This document shows, piece after piece, positions 21,336 through 31,140 of a DNA stretch of 64,000 nt. The stretch lies in the NCBI GenBank assembly GCA_020152595.1, contig JAIGNY010001477.1:135001-199000 (forward strand), given 5' to 3'. The translations under genes and the position numbers were made by a program. Origin of the DNA: Chiridota heheva. Taxonomy: Eukaryota; Echinodermata; Holothuroidea; Apodida; Chiridotidae. The notes below the pieces were generated by a model. It did no database searches. It was not told where the DNA came from and was given only the letters and a program-made list of their open reading frames with translations. Numbering within the stretch: position 1 is the stretch's first letter; each line of letters begins with the position of its first letter.

Positions 21336-22424
21336 CAGTATTCACACTAAAGGTTCAACAACAACAAAAAACAAAAATATTGGAGGGGGATTTCCCCCTT
21401 TTGTGAATTTTTGTTTTGGGGAGAAGGATTTTCCCGCTTTTGTGTAATTCTTGTTTTTTAGGAAGGGGATTTCCCGCCTTTTGTGTAATTTTTGTTTCGG
21501 GGGAGATTTTGAAAAAATGAAGAACTCGAAATGCTAAACTCTTCCAACATACAAAGGTTTCTTCTTTGCTGTCACAACTTATTGATAAGCAATTTCTTCA
21601 CTCTAATGTTTTTTGTTGAAATCTGAAAAGTAACCACCATCGGTAAAAATATGTTCATAGTTAATACATGTATCATGCAAAAGAGAAAGAAAAAGTTGAG
21701 TACTGTACTGCTTGTGTGTCTTTCTATTGTAGATCAAAAAGAATAAATTAACATTTTTAAAATAACACCAATCTGGAAAGAAAAAGCCCAAATAACAAGG
21801 CATTCCTCCCTCGTTGCCTTCCCTTTGTTGTCTTTTTCTTGTTATTGTTCATCAGTTAAAAAAAGCTTGAAACTGATAAGAGTTGTTATTTAGTCAAGTT
21901 ATACTTAGCTGCAGTACATTGTGTTGTAAGTCGCATCATTCCCATCATTGTACGCCATACACCTCATGCACTCACTACACACTATATACAATCTAGATAT
22001 CCAGCAGACAAGATAATCCCGTTACTATTACGTGTTGTCTATCATCACGTTCATCGCATATTTCATAGCACCAACGACAGCATGAACATCTAACACTCGG
22101 AAATGAGAGACCTGTTTTATCATTCTTTTTGCCCACTGACATCAAATTTTTCCAGCGTAGGGTGTAGAAACACGTTTTTTTTCTTCTTTTTTTCCCTCTT
22201 TATACAACATTTTAGCACGTTTTGTGATCAAATTTAATGCCTCAATGGTCATTGCTTAAGCTGTAGCATTACAACTGTTAAGTATGAAGTAGTTGCGCAA
22301 AACTATCGTAGTGTATCTAAGTTTTAAGTCATTCAGTTTTCTTTGTGGGAATTTCCCCCCATACAATTTTTTTTGAGGGGGATTTGATTTTTTTTTGCAA
22401 TCCCGCATCTTAATGTGAACGCTG
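21336..22424. mobile_element. hAT-like non-autonomous element (about 1.09 kb) inserted in the 14-bp array
   Basis: Left end CAGTATTCACACTAAAGG; reversed right end CAGCGTTCACATTAAGATG. The flanks CCATGGTG (21328-21335) and CAATGGTG (22425-22432) agree at 7 of 8 bases, as expected for an 8-bp target duplication. CAG termini with 8-bp duplications are typical of hAT transposons. Because the target is a repeat unit, the flanks could also match by chance of register. Short GGGGATTTCCC...TTTTGTGTAATTTTTG motifs repeat near both ends. No transposase is readable. Confidence 0.7.
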
Positions 22425-22463
22425 CAATGGTGTGTGGCCAACAGTGAGTGGCCAATGATGTAA

Positions 22464-23433
22464 GGATTTTGAATCACAATATCAAATTTGAATAAAGATT
22501 CTGGAGTCACAATATTAAATTCAGTAAGCTTCTTAGAGTCGCAATATTAATTTCAGTAAGCTTCTTGAGTCACATTAGCAATTTCAGTAAAGCTTCTGGA
22601 GTCACAATATCTAATTCAGTAAGCTTTTGGAGTCACAATATTAATTTCAGTAAGCTTTTTGAGTCACAATACCAATTTCAGTAAGCTACTTGAGTCACAA
22701 TATCAATTTCAGTAAGCTTCTTGAGTCACAATAGCATTTTTAGTAAGCTTCTTGCGTCGCAATATCAATTTAAGTAATCTCTTGAGTCACAATATCAATT
22801 TCATTAAGCTTCTGATATCACAATATCAATTTCAGTAAGCTTCTTGAGTCGCAATATCAATTTCAGTAAGCTTCTTGAGTCGCAATATCAATTTCAGTAA
22901 GCTTCTTGAGTCACAATCGCAATTTCAGTTAGCTTGTTGAATCACAATATCAATTTCAGTAGGCTTCTTGAGTCCCAATAGCAATTCTAAGAGAGCTTTT
23001 TGAGTCACAATATCAATTTCAGTAAGCTTCTTGAGTCGCAATATCAATTTCAGTAAGCTTCTTGAGTCGCAATATCAATTTCAGTAAGCTTCTTGAGTCG
23101 CAATATCAATTTCAGTAAGCTTCTTGAGTCGCAATATCAATTTCAGTAAGCTTCTTGAGTCGCAATATCAATTTTAGTAAGCTTCTTGAGTCACAATATC
23201 AATTTCTGTAAGCTTCTTGAGTCACAATATTAATTTCATTAAGCTTCTTGAGTCACAATATCAATTTCAGTAAGCTTCTTGAGTCGCAATATCAATTTCA
23301 GTAAGCTTCTTGAGTTGCAATATCAATTTCAGTAATTTCTTGAGTCACAATATCAATTTCAGTAAGCTTCTTGAGTTGCAATAACAATTTCATTAAGCTT
23401 CTTGAGTCACAATATTAATTTCAGTAAACAAGG
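22464..23433. repeat. 31-bp minisatellite, about 31 units
   Basis: Units contain TTTCAGTAAGCTTCTTGAGT followed by CGCAATATCAA. Nearly every unit carries an AAGCTT site. The TCGCA form clusters in the middle and TCACA forms lie outside. Units are contiguous, with no unique spacers. Confidence 0.96.
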
Positions 23434-23499
23434 TATGACCTACTACAATCATCATCATTATGGCATCCGTCCATATATGTCACACAATGCTGAGTCGCA

Positions 23500-24100
23500 A
23501 ACTCATTATTACTATCACAATATGTTGATTATCACGATATAGTGATATTGCTTTCACCACAATATCAAAAATACCCTGCAACTCATTGTGATATGCCATT
23601 GTTATGTATAAACTGCAAATTTTAAAGATAATTTGCAAACATTTCAAAGAAAATGAAAATTTAACAGACTATTTGCAGTAAATCTGATTATTGCGTATGA
23701 TCTTACATATTATGGAAAATTTAAGATTTGCATAGTATACTGAAAACCCCAGCAGTTTTTGAAAATTAATAATCATAACATAAATATAATGATATGATGA
23801 TATATCACGATATGGTGATATATCACGATATGGTGATATTTTTACGATATGGTGATATATCACGATAAGGTAATATAGCACGATATGGTGATATATCACG
23901 ATATGGTGATATATCACGATATAGTGATATATCACGATATGGTGATATATCACGATATGGTGATATATCACAATATGGTGATATATCACAATATGGTTAT
24001 ATATCACACTATGGTGATATATCACGATATCATGCTGTATCATGATATTTATGATATTTTGTCCAAATAGTCAATTTACACATATCATAACAGCCCTACA
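23500..24100. repeat. Palindromic GATATATCACGATATGGT element with 18-bp array
   Basis: About 14 units of GATATATCACGATATGGT (23795-24040) are rich in self-complementary GATATATC and ATCACGAT. Flanking sequence has degenerate ATCACGATATAGTGATAT. A short relative, ATCACGATATAGTGATAC followed by ACAGCCCTA, is at 62990-63035; here ACAGCCCTACA follows at 24089. An interspersed element with an expandable palindromic core is likely. Confidence 0.8.
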
Positions 24101-24333
24101 ATTAATCATTTCTTTTCTTATCATTAAGTGAGGTTTATTTCTATGTGCATTTTCTTGAGTGACAGACGAGACCATTTATGGATAAACAAAGCAGCTGGCA
24201 GCTGTTGCAGACAAGACTGAATGGGTGGACCTACCGTACCAGAACCCATTTATTTTACTTATAAAAAACAAGAAGGAAAGCGACGCACTTCTTCTTGAAA
24301 CAAACTGAACAAAACATAATATATTCCACTCAC

Positions 24334-24586
24334 CCTCTTTCACATCAAATCTGGTTACGGCATCCCTCAACTGTTCCGCCAGATTAAAATTGACATGCGC
24401 CCCCTTGGAGTTGGGCTTTTTGTTCTTTCTGTGCAGGCCGCTCTGAGGATCAAGGTTTTCATTTTCGTAATATTTTTGTAACTGCTCTCGACGATGTTTG
24501 CGAGCAATCTGGAGACGTTGTCCCCTGGGTAGGGCACTGAGGGAGTCATCACCGAACAGTGCAGCCGCCTCAGGTTCCTTGGCCAT
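24334..24586 (-). CDS. PPP1R16: PPP1R16-like gene, first confident coding exon
   Basis: Regulatory (targeting) subunit of protein phosphatase 1. Such proteins bind the catalytic subunit through N-terminal motifs plus ankyrin repeats and direct it to membranes or cytoskeleton. This exon encodes residues 1-84. R32-R33-E34-Q35-L36-Q37-K38-Y39 fits the MyPhoNE motif (RxxQ[VIL]xx[YW]) that precedes the RVxF site in MYPT proteins. H64-V65-N66-F67 sits where PP1-docking K/R-V-x-F is expected, with His in the basic position. DAVTRFDVKE begins the first ankyrin helix. The start chosen is ATG at 24586-24584 (G at -3, G at +4), just inside an acceptor at 24601 (TCTGTGTGTACAG). The donor is GAGG|GTGAGT, exit phase 1. 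The exon remains open upstream in frame, so the protein may start earlier (see 27454-27628). PPP1R12 is the main alternative; the spacing and the ankyrin motifs favour PPP1R16. Confidence 0.85.
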
Positions 24587-24600
24587 TTCTCCAACTGGTT
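24587..24600 (-). other. 5' part of the same exon with splice acceptor
   Basis: Fourteen bases between the acceptor AG (24602-24601) and the chosen ATG. In the frame of the gene they read EPVGE without a stop. They are 5' UTR if translation starts at 24586, and coding if the upstream exon is used. Confidence 0.6.
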
Positions 24601-24619
24601 CTGTACACACAGACAAATA

Positions 24620-25235
24620 AAGTTTAACACTATGTCATTTTCTCTCGACTAATGTCTAGTATTAATTCTATAACTGTAAAGACTAACGAAATCACCCACC
24701 CCTGCTTTGACCTAAACAAGGAGGAGTTTCAGAAATAATGTAGTAATTTGACCCCTTACTTTTGTGTCAGACCTGTAGCTATCACGGTGCACAACAGTAA
24801 AAGGTCTGTGCCTCCCTTGCATAAACACAAACAAAAGAATATATAACAAGGGTACAGTATATGAAAGCTAGGGGCCTTTCTTGAAGTTTTGCGCCTACCC
24901 CTTTGAAAAAAATCCTGACTACGGGCCTATTTTGTGTGTTGGTATCAAGAGAAGCAGGGTGATAATTCCTGAGGGTGGGGACCTGTTGGAGTTTAAGTTT
25001 CATGTAAATAATTTAAAAAAATCTTGGAATGATTGATTTAGCATGTGCATTTTGGTTAAGATGTCGAGGAGCGGGCAGCAGAGGAAGAAGGGGGGGGGGG
25101 TGTAGAGGGGAAGGGGGTGCCACCGGTCCCACCATTATGTGGATGAGCACTACAGTTCTGCCCCTATTTACCATTCAATCTGGAGAAATTCCAAAAAGTT
25201 CAAGGCAATAAAGTCTAAGAGCATACACGTGCAAA
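24620..25235. other. Stretch upstream of exon 1, no feature seen
   Basis: No coding signal that I can support. It includes a G-rich run near 25075-25115. Confidence 0.45.
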
Positions 25236-25705
25236 TTAAGCTCTCTAAGTATGGAAATAGGCCACACCCACCATCGTAACGCGGTAACTAGGTGGGGCAA
25301 ACAAACCTGAAATCCGCAATCATGCACTGACATTTAGATGCTCATGTGGCCTGCCGCAAGCTTTGATCCATTTATGGCACTTCTCCGGATCTTTAGAGTT
25401 TATACCAATAAGGAATCAACAAAATTCTGTTTGCTAACCATTCTGGGTAACAGGAATCGGATTAACAAAGCCCATAGCAGGCCCGTAGGTGCACTTTTTA
25501 TTCACCACTTTGTCATCACCAAGTCTAGTGTTTGCAGAAATTTGTTTTGTGCAGTATAATGCATTGAATGCATCAGCATGCGCCGCTAGCTAGCTGTACT
25601 GTACCAATACCGCAAAATATTTTTGCCCCACTTAGTTATGCAGATTTTGTTGCTAGGCAAACTTGTGTTAAAAAAGCTGTCAATCAACTAACTCAGAGAG
25701 GTTAA
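25236..25705. mobile_element. TTAA-type element family D, copy 1 (470 bp)
   Basis: Bounded by TTAA on both sides, with inverted ends GCTCTCTAAGT (left) and, reversed, CCTCTCTGAGT (right). It aligns along its length with 30603-31091 through landmarks such as GCGGTAACTAGGTGGG, CAAACAAACCT, ACTTCTCCGGATCTT and CAGATTTTGTTG. No reading frame is conserved between the copies, so it is non-coding. Confidence 0.8.
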
Positions 25706-25847
25706 TTCAGCTAAGCTTTTATTATAGATTACATGTTTATGTATTGTATGTACAACACTCGACCCAAGGATGAATGACAGATTATGATTTAGGTTTACCA
25801 AAGTTTATAACATCCTGACAGAACTATATTGGGAGTATTTACATCCG

Positions 25848-25950
25848 TTTTATAAACCAGTTGTGGAAGACTGGTAAGAGACCCCCCAGGAATTGAACCC
25901 GGGACACTAGATTGAGATAATGACGCTTTACTGCACTGCCACAGAGGTCT
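25848..25950 (-). mobile_element. tRNA-derived SINE copy (family S, copy 3)
   Basis: The minus strand shows a tRNA-like head with B box GGTTCAATTCC and the core CACAACTGGTTTATAAAAC. The 5' end of its head lies only a few bases from the TTAA of the MITE at 25955. Confidence 0.7.
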
Positions 25951-25954
25951 CAAA

Positions 25955-26537
25955 TTAAAGGATTAGTTCAGTGGTCATGCAGGCATGTCCATCTTATTTA
26001 AAAAAAGGCCTTTAATAGAAACAAAATGGTGAAGAAACTAGTCAAATATCTTATTCCGTTAAGGAGATATTCAAGTTTAAAGCTCTGTCTGATCTGTGTA
26101 AAAATGACTGGTGTAGTAATTCTACTATGGAAGATTGTCGCTCTCATCCTCACATTCTGAACAAAAGGTAATGTATTTTTTAATCATTTTTTTATTTTTA
26201 TTTTTACCTGTTTAATTATTTTTCCTTGAACTTTTCTTCAAGTGGTATATAATAATTATTCTTACTAAGTTCTGTTTTACTACTTTCCTGACATATTCCA
26301 TAGTTTTTAAGCCACAAAATCGCATGGCAAAGCATGATAGAATACATAAAGACTTTAAGAAATCTGTGGGTGTGACATCACAACTAGTCTGATTTCAGTC
26401 GCTTCTACACAAAGGATACCAAACTTAAATATCTCCTTACAGAATAAGATATTTGAAAGCTTTCTTCACTATTTTGTTTCTTTTAAAGTCCTCTTTCATA
26501 TAAAGTGGACTTGCTTGACCCCTAAAGTAATCCTTGA
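25955..26537. mobile_element. TTAA-type MITE family A, copy 4 (583 bp)
   Basis: Left TTAA-AGGATTAGTTCAGTGG; right CTTGACCCCTAAAGTAATCC-TTGA, with TTAA changed by one base. It contains the full interior of the family, including ACTACTTTCCTGACATATTC and GTGACATCACAACTAGTCTG. No coding capacity. Confidence 0.8.
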
Positions 26538-27224
26538 GGAGTTATCAAAAAGCCTGAATATGCATGATGCACTGCATGATGAGGTGGGGGCAGGGAGGGG
26601 AAGTATAAGAAGAAGAAAAAGCAGAGCATACCCTAATGGGCTATCAGACCTCAACAAGTGCATAATGTCAAGCATGGTAGTCTTGCTCTACCATATATAA
26701 AGGTTTTAATCTTTAAGGAGTACTTAACTGAAAACTGAGGCTTTATTTGTTTTCTGTTTTTTTGTGCAAATTTATGTAAATGATAACCTCAATTAGTTAT
26801 CAATTAGAAATTGTCACTAAAAAATGTAAATCCATATCCCATTATTTGGTCATCATCCTTTAATTTATGGCTTAGAATTTCCCCCGAAACTTGACTAAGA
26901 GGAAAGTCGTCAAGAATTTGCATGTAGGTGTTTAATTGACTACTGTAAGTGAGTCTCCCTGTGGTTATTTATCAATACATCATCAACAGTTTTATTATAC
27001 ACTACTTTATAATATTTGTATCATTTGGATGATACTGTCTGCATATTAAGGGGTGGGGAGCATGGGTGCCAAGCCAAGACCACAATAACTGACAGACATG
27101 AGAAAAGGTAGTCATCCACCGTCAAAAAGTTGGTCCCACATTGCTGAAGGGAACCAAAAACAACCATGCATGATTAAGTGAAACATAATGGCTTAAACAA
27201 TTTTCTTTTTGTTACTTCAAGAGA
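26538..27224. other. No feature seen
   Basis: AT-rich sequence without a supportable gene or repeat. Confidence 0.45.
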
Positions 27225-27332
27225 GGTTTTGTACCATATAGTTTAGATTTTGTACCCATGTAGTTTAGGTTTTGTACCATATAGTTTAGGTTTTGTATCA
27301 TATAGTTTAGGTTTTGTACCATATAGTTTACC
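27225..27332. repeat. 21-bp minisatellite, five units
   Basis: Five units of GGTTTTGTACCATATAGTTT with A, the second slightly altered (CCCATG for CCATAT). Confidence 0.93.
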
Positions 27333-27453
27333 CCTTATGTGTAAATAAAACAGGTTATTTATTGTAAAGGCTGGCGGCTTGAATGTTGCCCTGCCACTGA
27401 AAACATCCCAGCTGTCCCAACTCCATCCAGCCTAGCTGTTCTGCTAACCTTAC

Positions 27454-27628
27454 CTGGCCTTTCTTCCGGGGGACTTTCCTGAGCATCTGTGACGATTTGA
27501 GCTATAGATTTTAACTCCGAAATGCAAGAAATTGTATTCCATCTTGGCTCTCTGGAAACTCCCTCTACATTACCCACACGAAGGGAGAGCCGCCTGCAGT
27601 TCCTTTTCTCACGAATTGAATGGGCCAT
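27454..27628 (-). CDS. Candidate upstream coding exon of the PPP1R16-like gene
   Basis: A minus-strand frame from ATG at 27628-27626 gives 58 codons (MAHSIREKRNCRRL ... AQESPPEERP) and ends at a strong donor, CCAG|GTAAGG, in phase 1. Joined to the acceptor at 24601 it reads on without a stop as ERP-EPVGE-MAKEP, in frame with the confident exon. The region is not repetitive and has a more balanced base composition than its surroundings. The ATG context is weak (T at -3) and I recognise no domain. It may instead be a non-coding first exon whose frame is open by chance. Confidence 0.38.
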
Positions 27629-27734
27629 CAAATAAAACACAGAACTTGTACAGTTTTCTTCTAAAATCAAAAATTCCGCAACAAACACAAAAGTCTCACA
27701 TCCAGCTAGGCTCACGAGATAGTCCGAATTACAG

Positions 27735-28135
27735 CTCAAATGAGATACTCATCGCATGAGATACTCTAAAATACAACTCGCATGAAATACCCTAGAAGTA
27801 CAGCTCGCATAAGATACTCTGACATACAGCTCATAAGATACTCTGACGTACAGCTCGCATGGGATACTCTGATGTACAGCTCGCATGGGATACTCTGATG
27901 TACAGCTTGCATGAGATACTCTGATGTACAGCTTGCATGAGATACTCTGACGTACAGCTCTCATGAGATACTCTTGACATACACCTCATGAAATACTCTC
28001 ACGTACAGCTCGCATGAGATACTCTTGATTTACAACTTGCATGAGATACTCTGACGTACACTTTACATGAGATACTCCTAAGTATAACTCACAGGAAATA
28101 CTCCTAAGTATAGCTCCCGGGAATACTCCTAAGCA
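27735..28135. repeat. About 27-bp minisatellite, about 14 units
   Basis: Units contain GAGATACTCTGACGTACAGC followed by TCGCAT, degrading to the right. They share the TGGGATACTC / GAGATACTC motif with the 28-bp array at 7906-8768. The array lies immediately upstream of the candidate exon, on its 5' side. Confidence 0.9.
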
Positions 28136-28759
28136 TTTATCAGATCAAAAGCATCCTTCCCATATAATGACCATGCAAACTATCGAATGCACAAATACTG
28201 AAATTCCACCACAAAAAATTGTGTTTTTAATCTGCCACCAATTCAACTAATCCAGTTCACTTTGCCTTTTCTTCGCTAACTTTGAAATTTTAACAGAACA
28301 ATCATAATTTTTACTTAAATAATTTGAAGCACAAATAACATATTACATGATACTGTATTGCAAAAAAAAACTGAAAAACTTCACAAAACTCCCACAAAAA
28401 AATTTCTAACGCAAAAAAAGCCTTCACACTGTCAGCTTTAATAAATATTTTTTTTTTATGAATAATAGTTCATTCTTGTTTTCTGCACTTCCTTAATGTA
28501 GGTTTTAACGGTACAGTAACTCCAGTGCGTGAAGTCAAAATTGTCATGAAAAATAAAATCCTATAAAGGATTGAACAGGAAGAAAACGGATCCATTCAAA
28601 AAAACAAAACAAAATTTCTTCATGCAACTAAAACGTCATCAAATAAAAAATGTCAATTCAGGTTAGAGCCAGTGTAAGTATACACTTGTAAAATCAGTTT
28701 GCTTACAAAGGAACACAGTATGTTTACACAACAGAATACCTAACAAAAAGAACGATATT
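28136..28759. other. No feature seen
   Basis: AT-rich sequence with A-runs and no supportable gene or repeat. Confidence 0.45.
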
Positions 28760-29106
28760 GGCTTGTAGGAGGTGGGGTAATTTGGGTTAAAAATAGCATC
28801 AAGTAATGATTATAAATGTGCTGAGTTAATGCAAATGCTAGGAAAGTGCTCAGTCAATAATTGTTTAATTGATTTGTATGGGAAAGAAAAAAAATGATAA
28901 AAGATGATACAAGGAAAAACAGTCATAAATATTTACACAAAATAATAAATAATAGAAAGGAGGCTATTTGCTCGTAAGAGGTGGGGTATTTCATGTAAAA
29001 AATAGTATTAAGTAATGATTTTAAATGTGCTAAGTTAATGCAAATGTTAGGAAAGTGCTCAGTCATTGTCTAATTGGTTTGTATGGGAAAGAAAAAAAAA
29101 TAAAAG
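28760..29106. repeat. Imperfect direct duplication, period about 208 bp
   Basis: A segment with GAGGTGGGGTA, AGTAATGATT, GCTAAGTTAATGCAAATG, GGAAAGTGCTCAGTCA and TTTGTATGGGAAAGAAAAAA occurs at 28760-28902 and again at 28967-29106. Confidence 0.85.
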
Positions 29107-29351
29107 TTAAAAATAAATATTTTATTAAGGTATTTAGGTACAGTACTTCTTGATGTTGTTCCATTAGTAGAAAAGTGTCCAATTTGTGTTCAATCTGCCT
29201 GAAGATATACCGCTTGAAAGGGAGAGGGGGGTGTTCTCCTGACCTCATCATCACCTACATCTATGTCTGTAATTTATTTTGCAAAATAGTACATATTGCA
29301 GCTCTCAATTTTGATTAACTATATCTCAAATATGCTTTCTTTATAATATAT

Positions 29352-29899
29352 TTAAAGGACTATGGACATCTAGCAGATTTAAGATATGTGTAAGAGTACG
29401 GAATTCTGAGTAGAAAACTTTTTACAATTTGTAAAAAGCTTATTTAGTTTTCAAGTTATGACTGAACAAAGTTTCATGATTTGTTAATTTGTGCGGAATT
29501 TGTGATATACTGTACTAAGAGGAACACATCTCAAAATCTTTATATAATTCTTTAATTTCTGTTATTCAAATTCAGCTACTTGTAAATTTCAGAATGTCTT
29601 TTCTAGATAAATTAAGATCCGGGGTGTGACAAAGTTTCATCAAATTTTGCCCAAGGTCCAATTCTGTAATTCAGACAACATTGACAGAGGAATAAAAAAA
29701 AAGGTTTTACAAAAGGTAATGAAGGATCCTTCCCCCATTAATGTCACACATTATTGTGCAATAACAGCAAAAATTATAAATGCTGTAAATTGGTCAATAT
29801 TTAACTAATTTTAGTACAATATTTTGCTGTTTTAATAGTTTAGATCATATTTTAATCCAAGTAAGTCCATGTTGTCTTTAGATGTCCATAGTCCTTTAA
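29352..29899. mobile_element. TTAA-type MITE family C (548 bp)
   Basis: Bounded by TTAA at 29352-29355 and 29896-29899. The inverted ends AGGACTATGGACATCTA (left) and TAGATGTCCATAGTCCT (right) match perfectly over 17 bases. The interior is non-coding. The start AGGA resembles families A and B, but the rest of the terminus differs. Confidence 0.85.
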
Positions 29900-29965
29900 A
29901 GGTATCGTCTTGCAAGTTCATGTTATATAAAAGAGGATGTTTAAAGAAATATGGTGAAGAAAGCA
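29896..29965 (+). mobile_element. TTAA-type MITE family A fragment (copy 8)
   Basis: TTAA-AGGTATCGTCTTGCAAGT, then TATAAAAGAGGATGTTTAAA and ATGGTGAAGAAAGCA, match the left edge of family A. It uses the same TTAA that closes the family C element, so the two are end to end. Confidence 0.55.
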
Positions 29966-30602
29966 AAATTGTACAGGTTTTGTACAGAGTGTTTCTAATA
30001 GGGTCAATGATATTGTGCTTTGATTCATACATACTCGACAGCCTCATACACAGGTGCGTAGTTGAAGACACATGGCCTCCATCCCCTCAAAAAAAATACA
30101 ATATGTCAATTCAGAGGACCAAAATTTGCCCCCAAAATGAGTGTTTTTGATTTGTTTTAATTCTGTTAACTTGTATAAACCACCAACATCCATTAACAAA
30201 CAAAATATGTGCTGTGGGCACACTCACTTACCTCACACAACACAGGATGTGCAACACTTGCTGTCCCCTGATTAGTCAAGAGTTGATGTGGTGCTGCAGA
30301 TGAATATTCATTGGCAAGGTAGCAAATGAGTAATCCACATGAACGATGACTTTCTGAAATTTTAACAAATCAAGGAATTTAGACTTTAGTGGGAATGAGG
30401 TCACTAATACACAACAGAGGAATCATAATCAAACCTACTTACAGAAGCTCTCCCGCCCTCTCCTTGCTTTACAATAGGGTGAAAGGTCAGAGCACACAAG
30501 GCAGACAAAAGGTCAAAATGGTCAGTAAAATTGTAAAACAAATTTTAGTCAGGAAACCTGACCGTTTTTTAACATGTAATGACTCAAGTGGAAGCACAGA
30601 AA
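29966..30602. other. No feature seen
   Basis: No supportable gene. Short open frames on both strands overlap and lack recognisable features. Confidence 0.45.
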
Positions 30603-31091
30603 TTAAGCTCACTAAGAATGGAAATAAGCTATGCCCACGATAGCAATGCGGTAACTAGGTGGGACAAACAAACCTTAAATCCGCAATCATGCATGATCAA
30701 TGCATTGACATTTAGATGTTCATGTGGCCTGCCTAAAGGTTTTATCCATTTAGGGCACTTCTCCGGATCTTAAAGAGTTTTTAGCAAAAGGAATAAACAA
30801 AATTCCGTTTGCTAATCATTCTAGGTAACGGGAATCTGATTTATAAAGCCTGTAGCAGGCCCATAGGTGCAATTTTTGTTCACCATCTTGTCATCACTCA
30901 GTCTGTGTACAGATATTTGTTTAGTGCAGTATATTACATTAGCTACATGAGCACGTGCTGCTACCTAGATGTGCTGTACAGGTACAGTGTAGGATTTCTG
31001 CCCCACTTACGTTGTGCAGATTTTGTTGATAGGCAAATTCATGCAGTGATTGGTTGAAAAAACTGTCAATCATCTAACATAGAGAGGTTAA
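30603..31091. mobile_element. TTAA-type element family D, copy 2 (489 bp)
   Basis: TTAA-GCTCACTAAG at the left and TAGAGAGG-TTAA at the right. It aligns with 25236-25705 throughout. Differences are scattered and do not respect codons. It is longer than copy 1 through small insertions such as a duplicated ATGCATGATCAATGCA segment. Confidence 0.8.
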
Positions 31092-31140
31092 TTGCGCTCT
31101 TCTTCAGTTTTTCCCCGTCACCCTTTATTTTATGAGATGC

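Noticed and set aside
22464..23433. CRISPR-like array of 31-bp repeats
   Set aside because: Units are contiguous with no unique spacers, the genome is eukaryotic, and there are no cas genes. It is a minisatellite.
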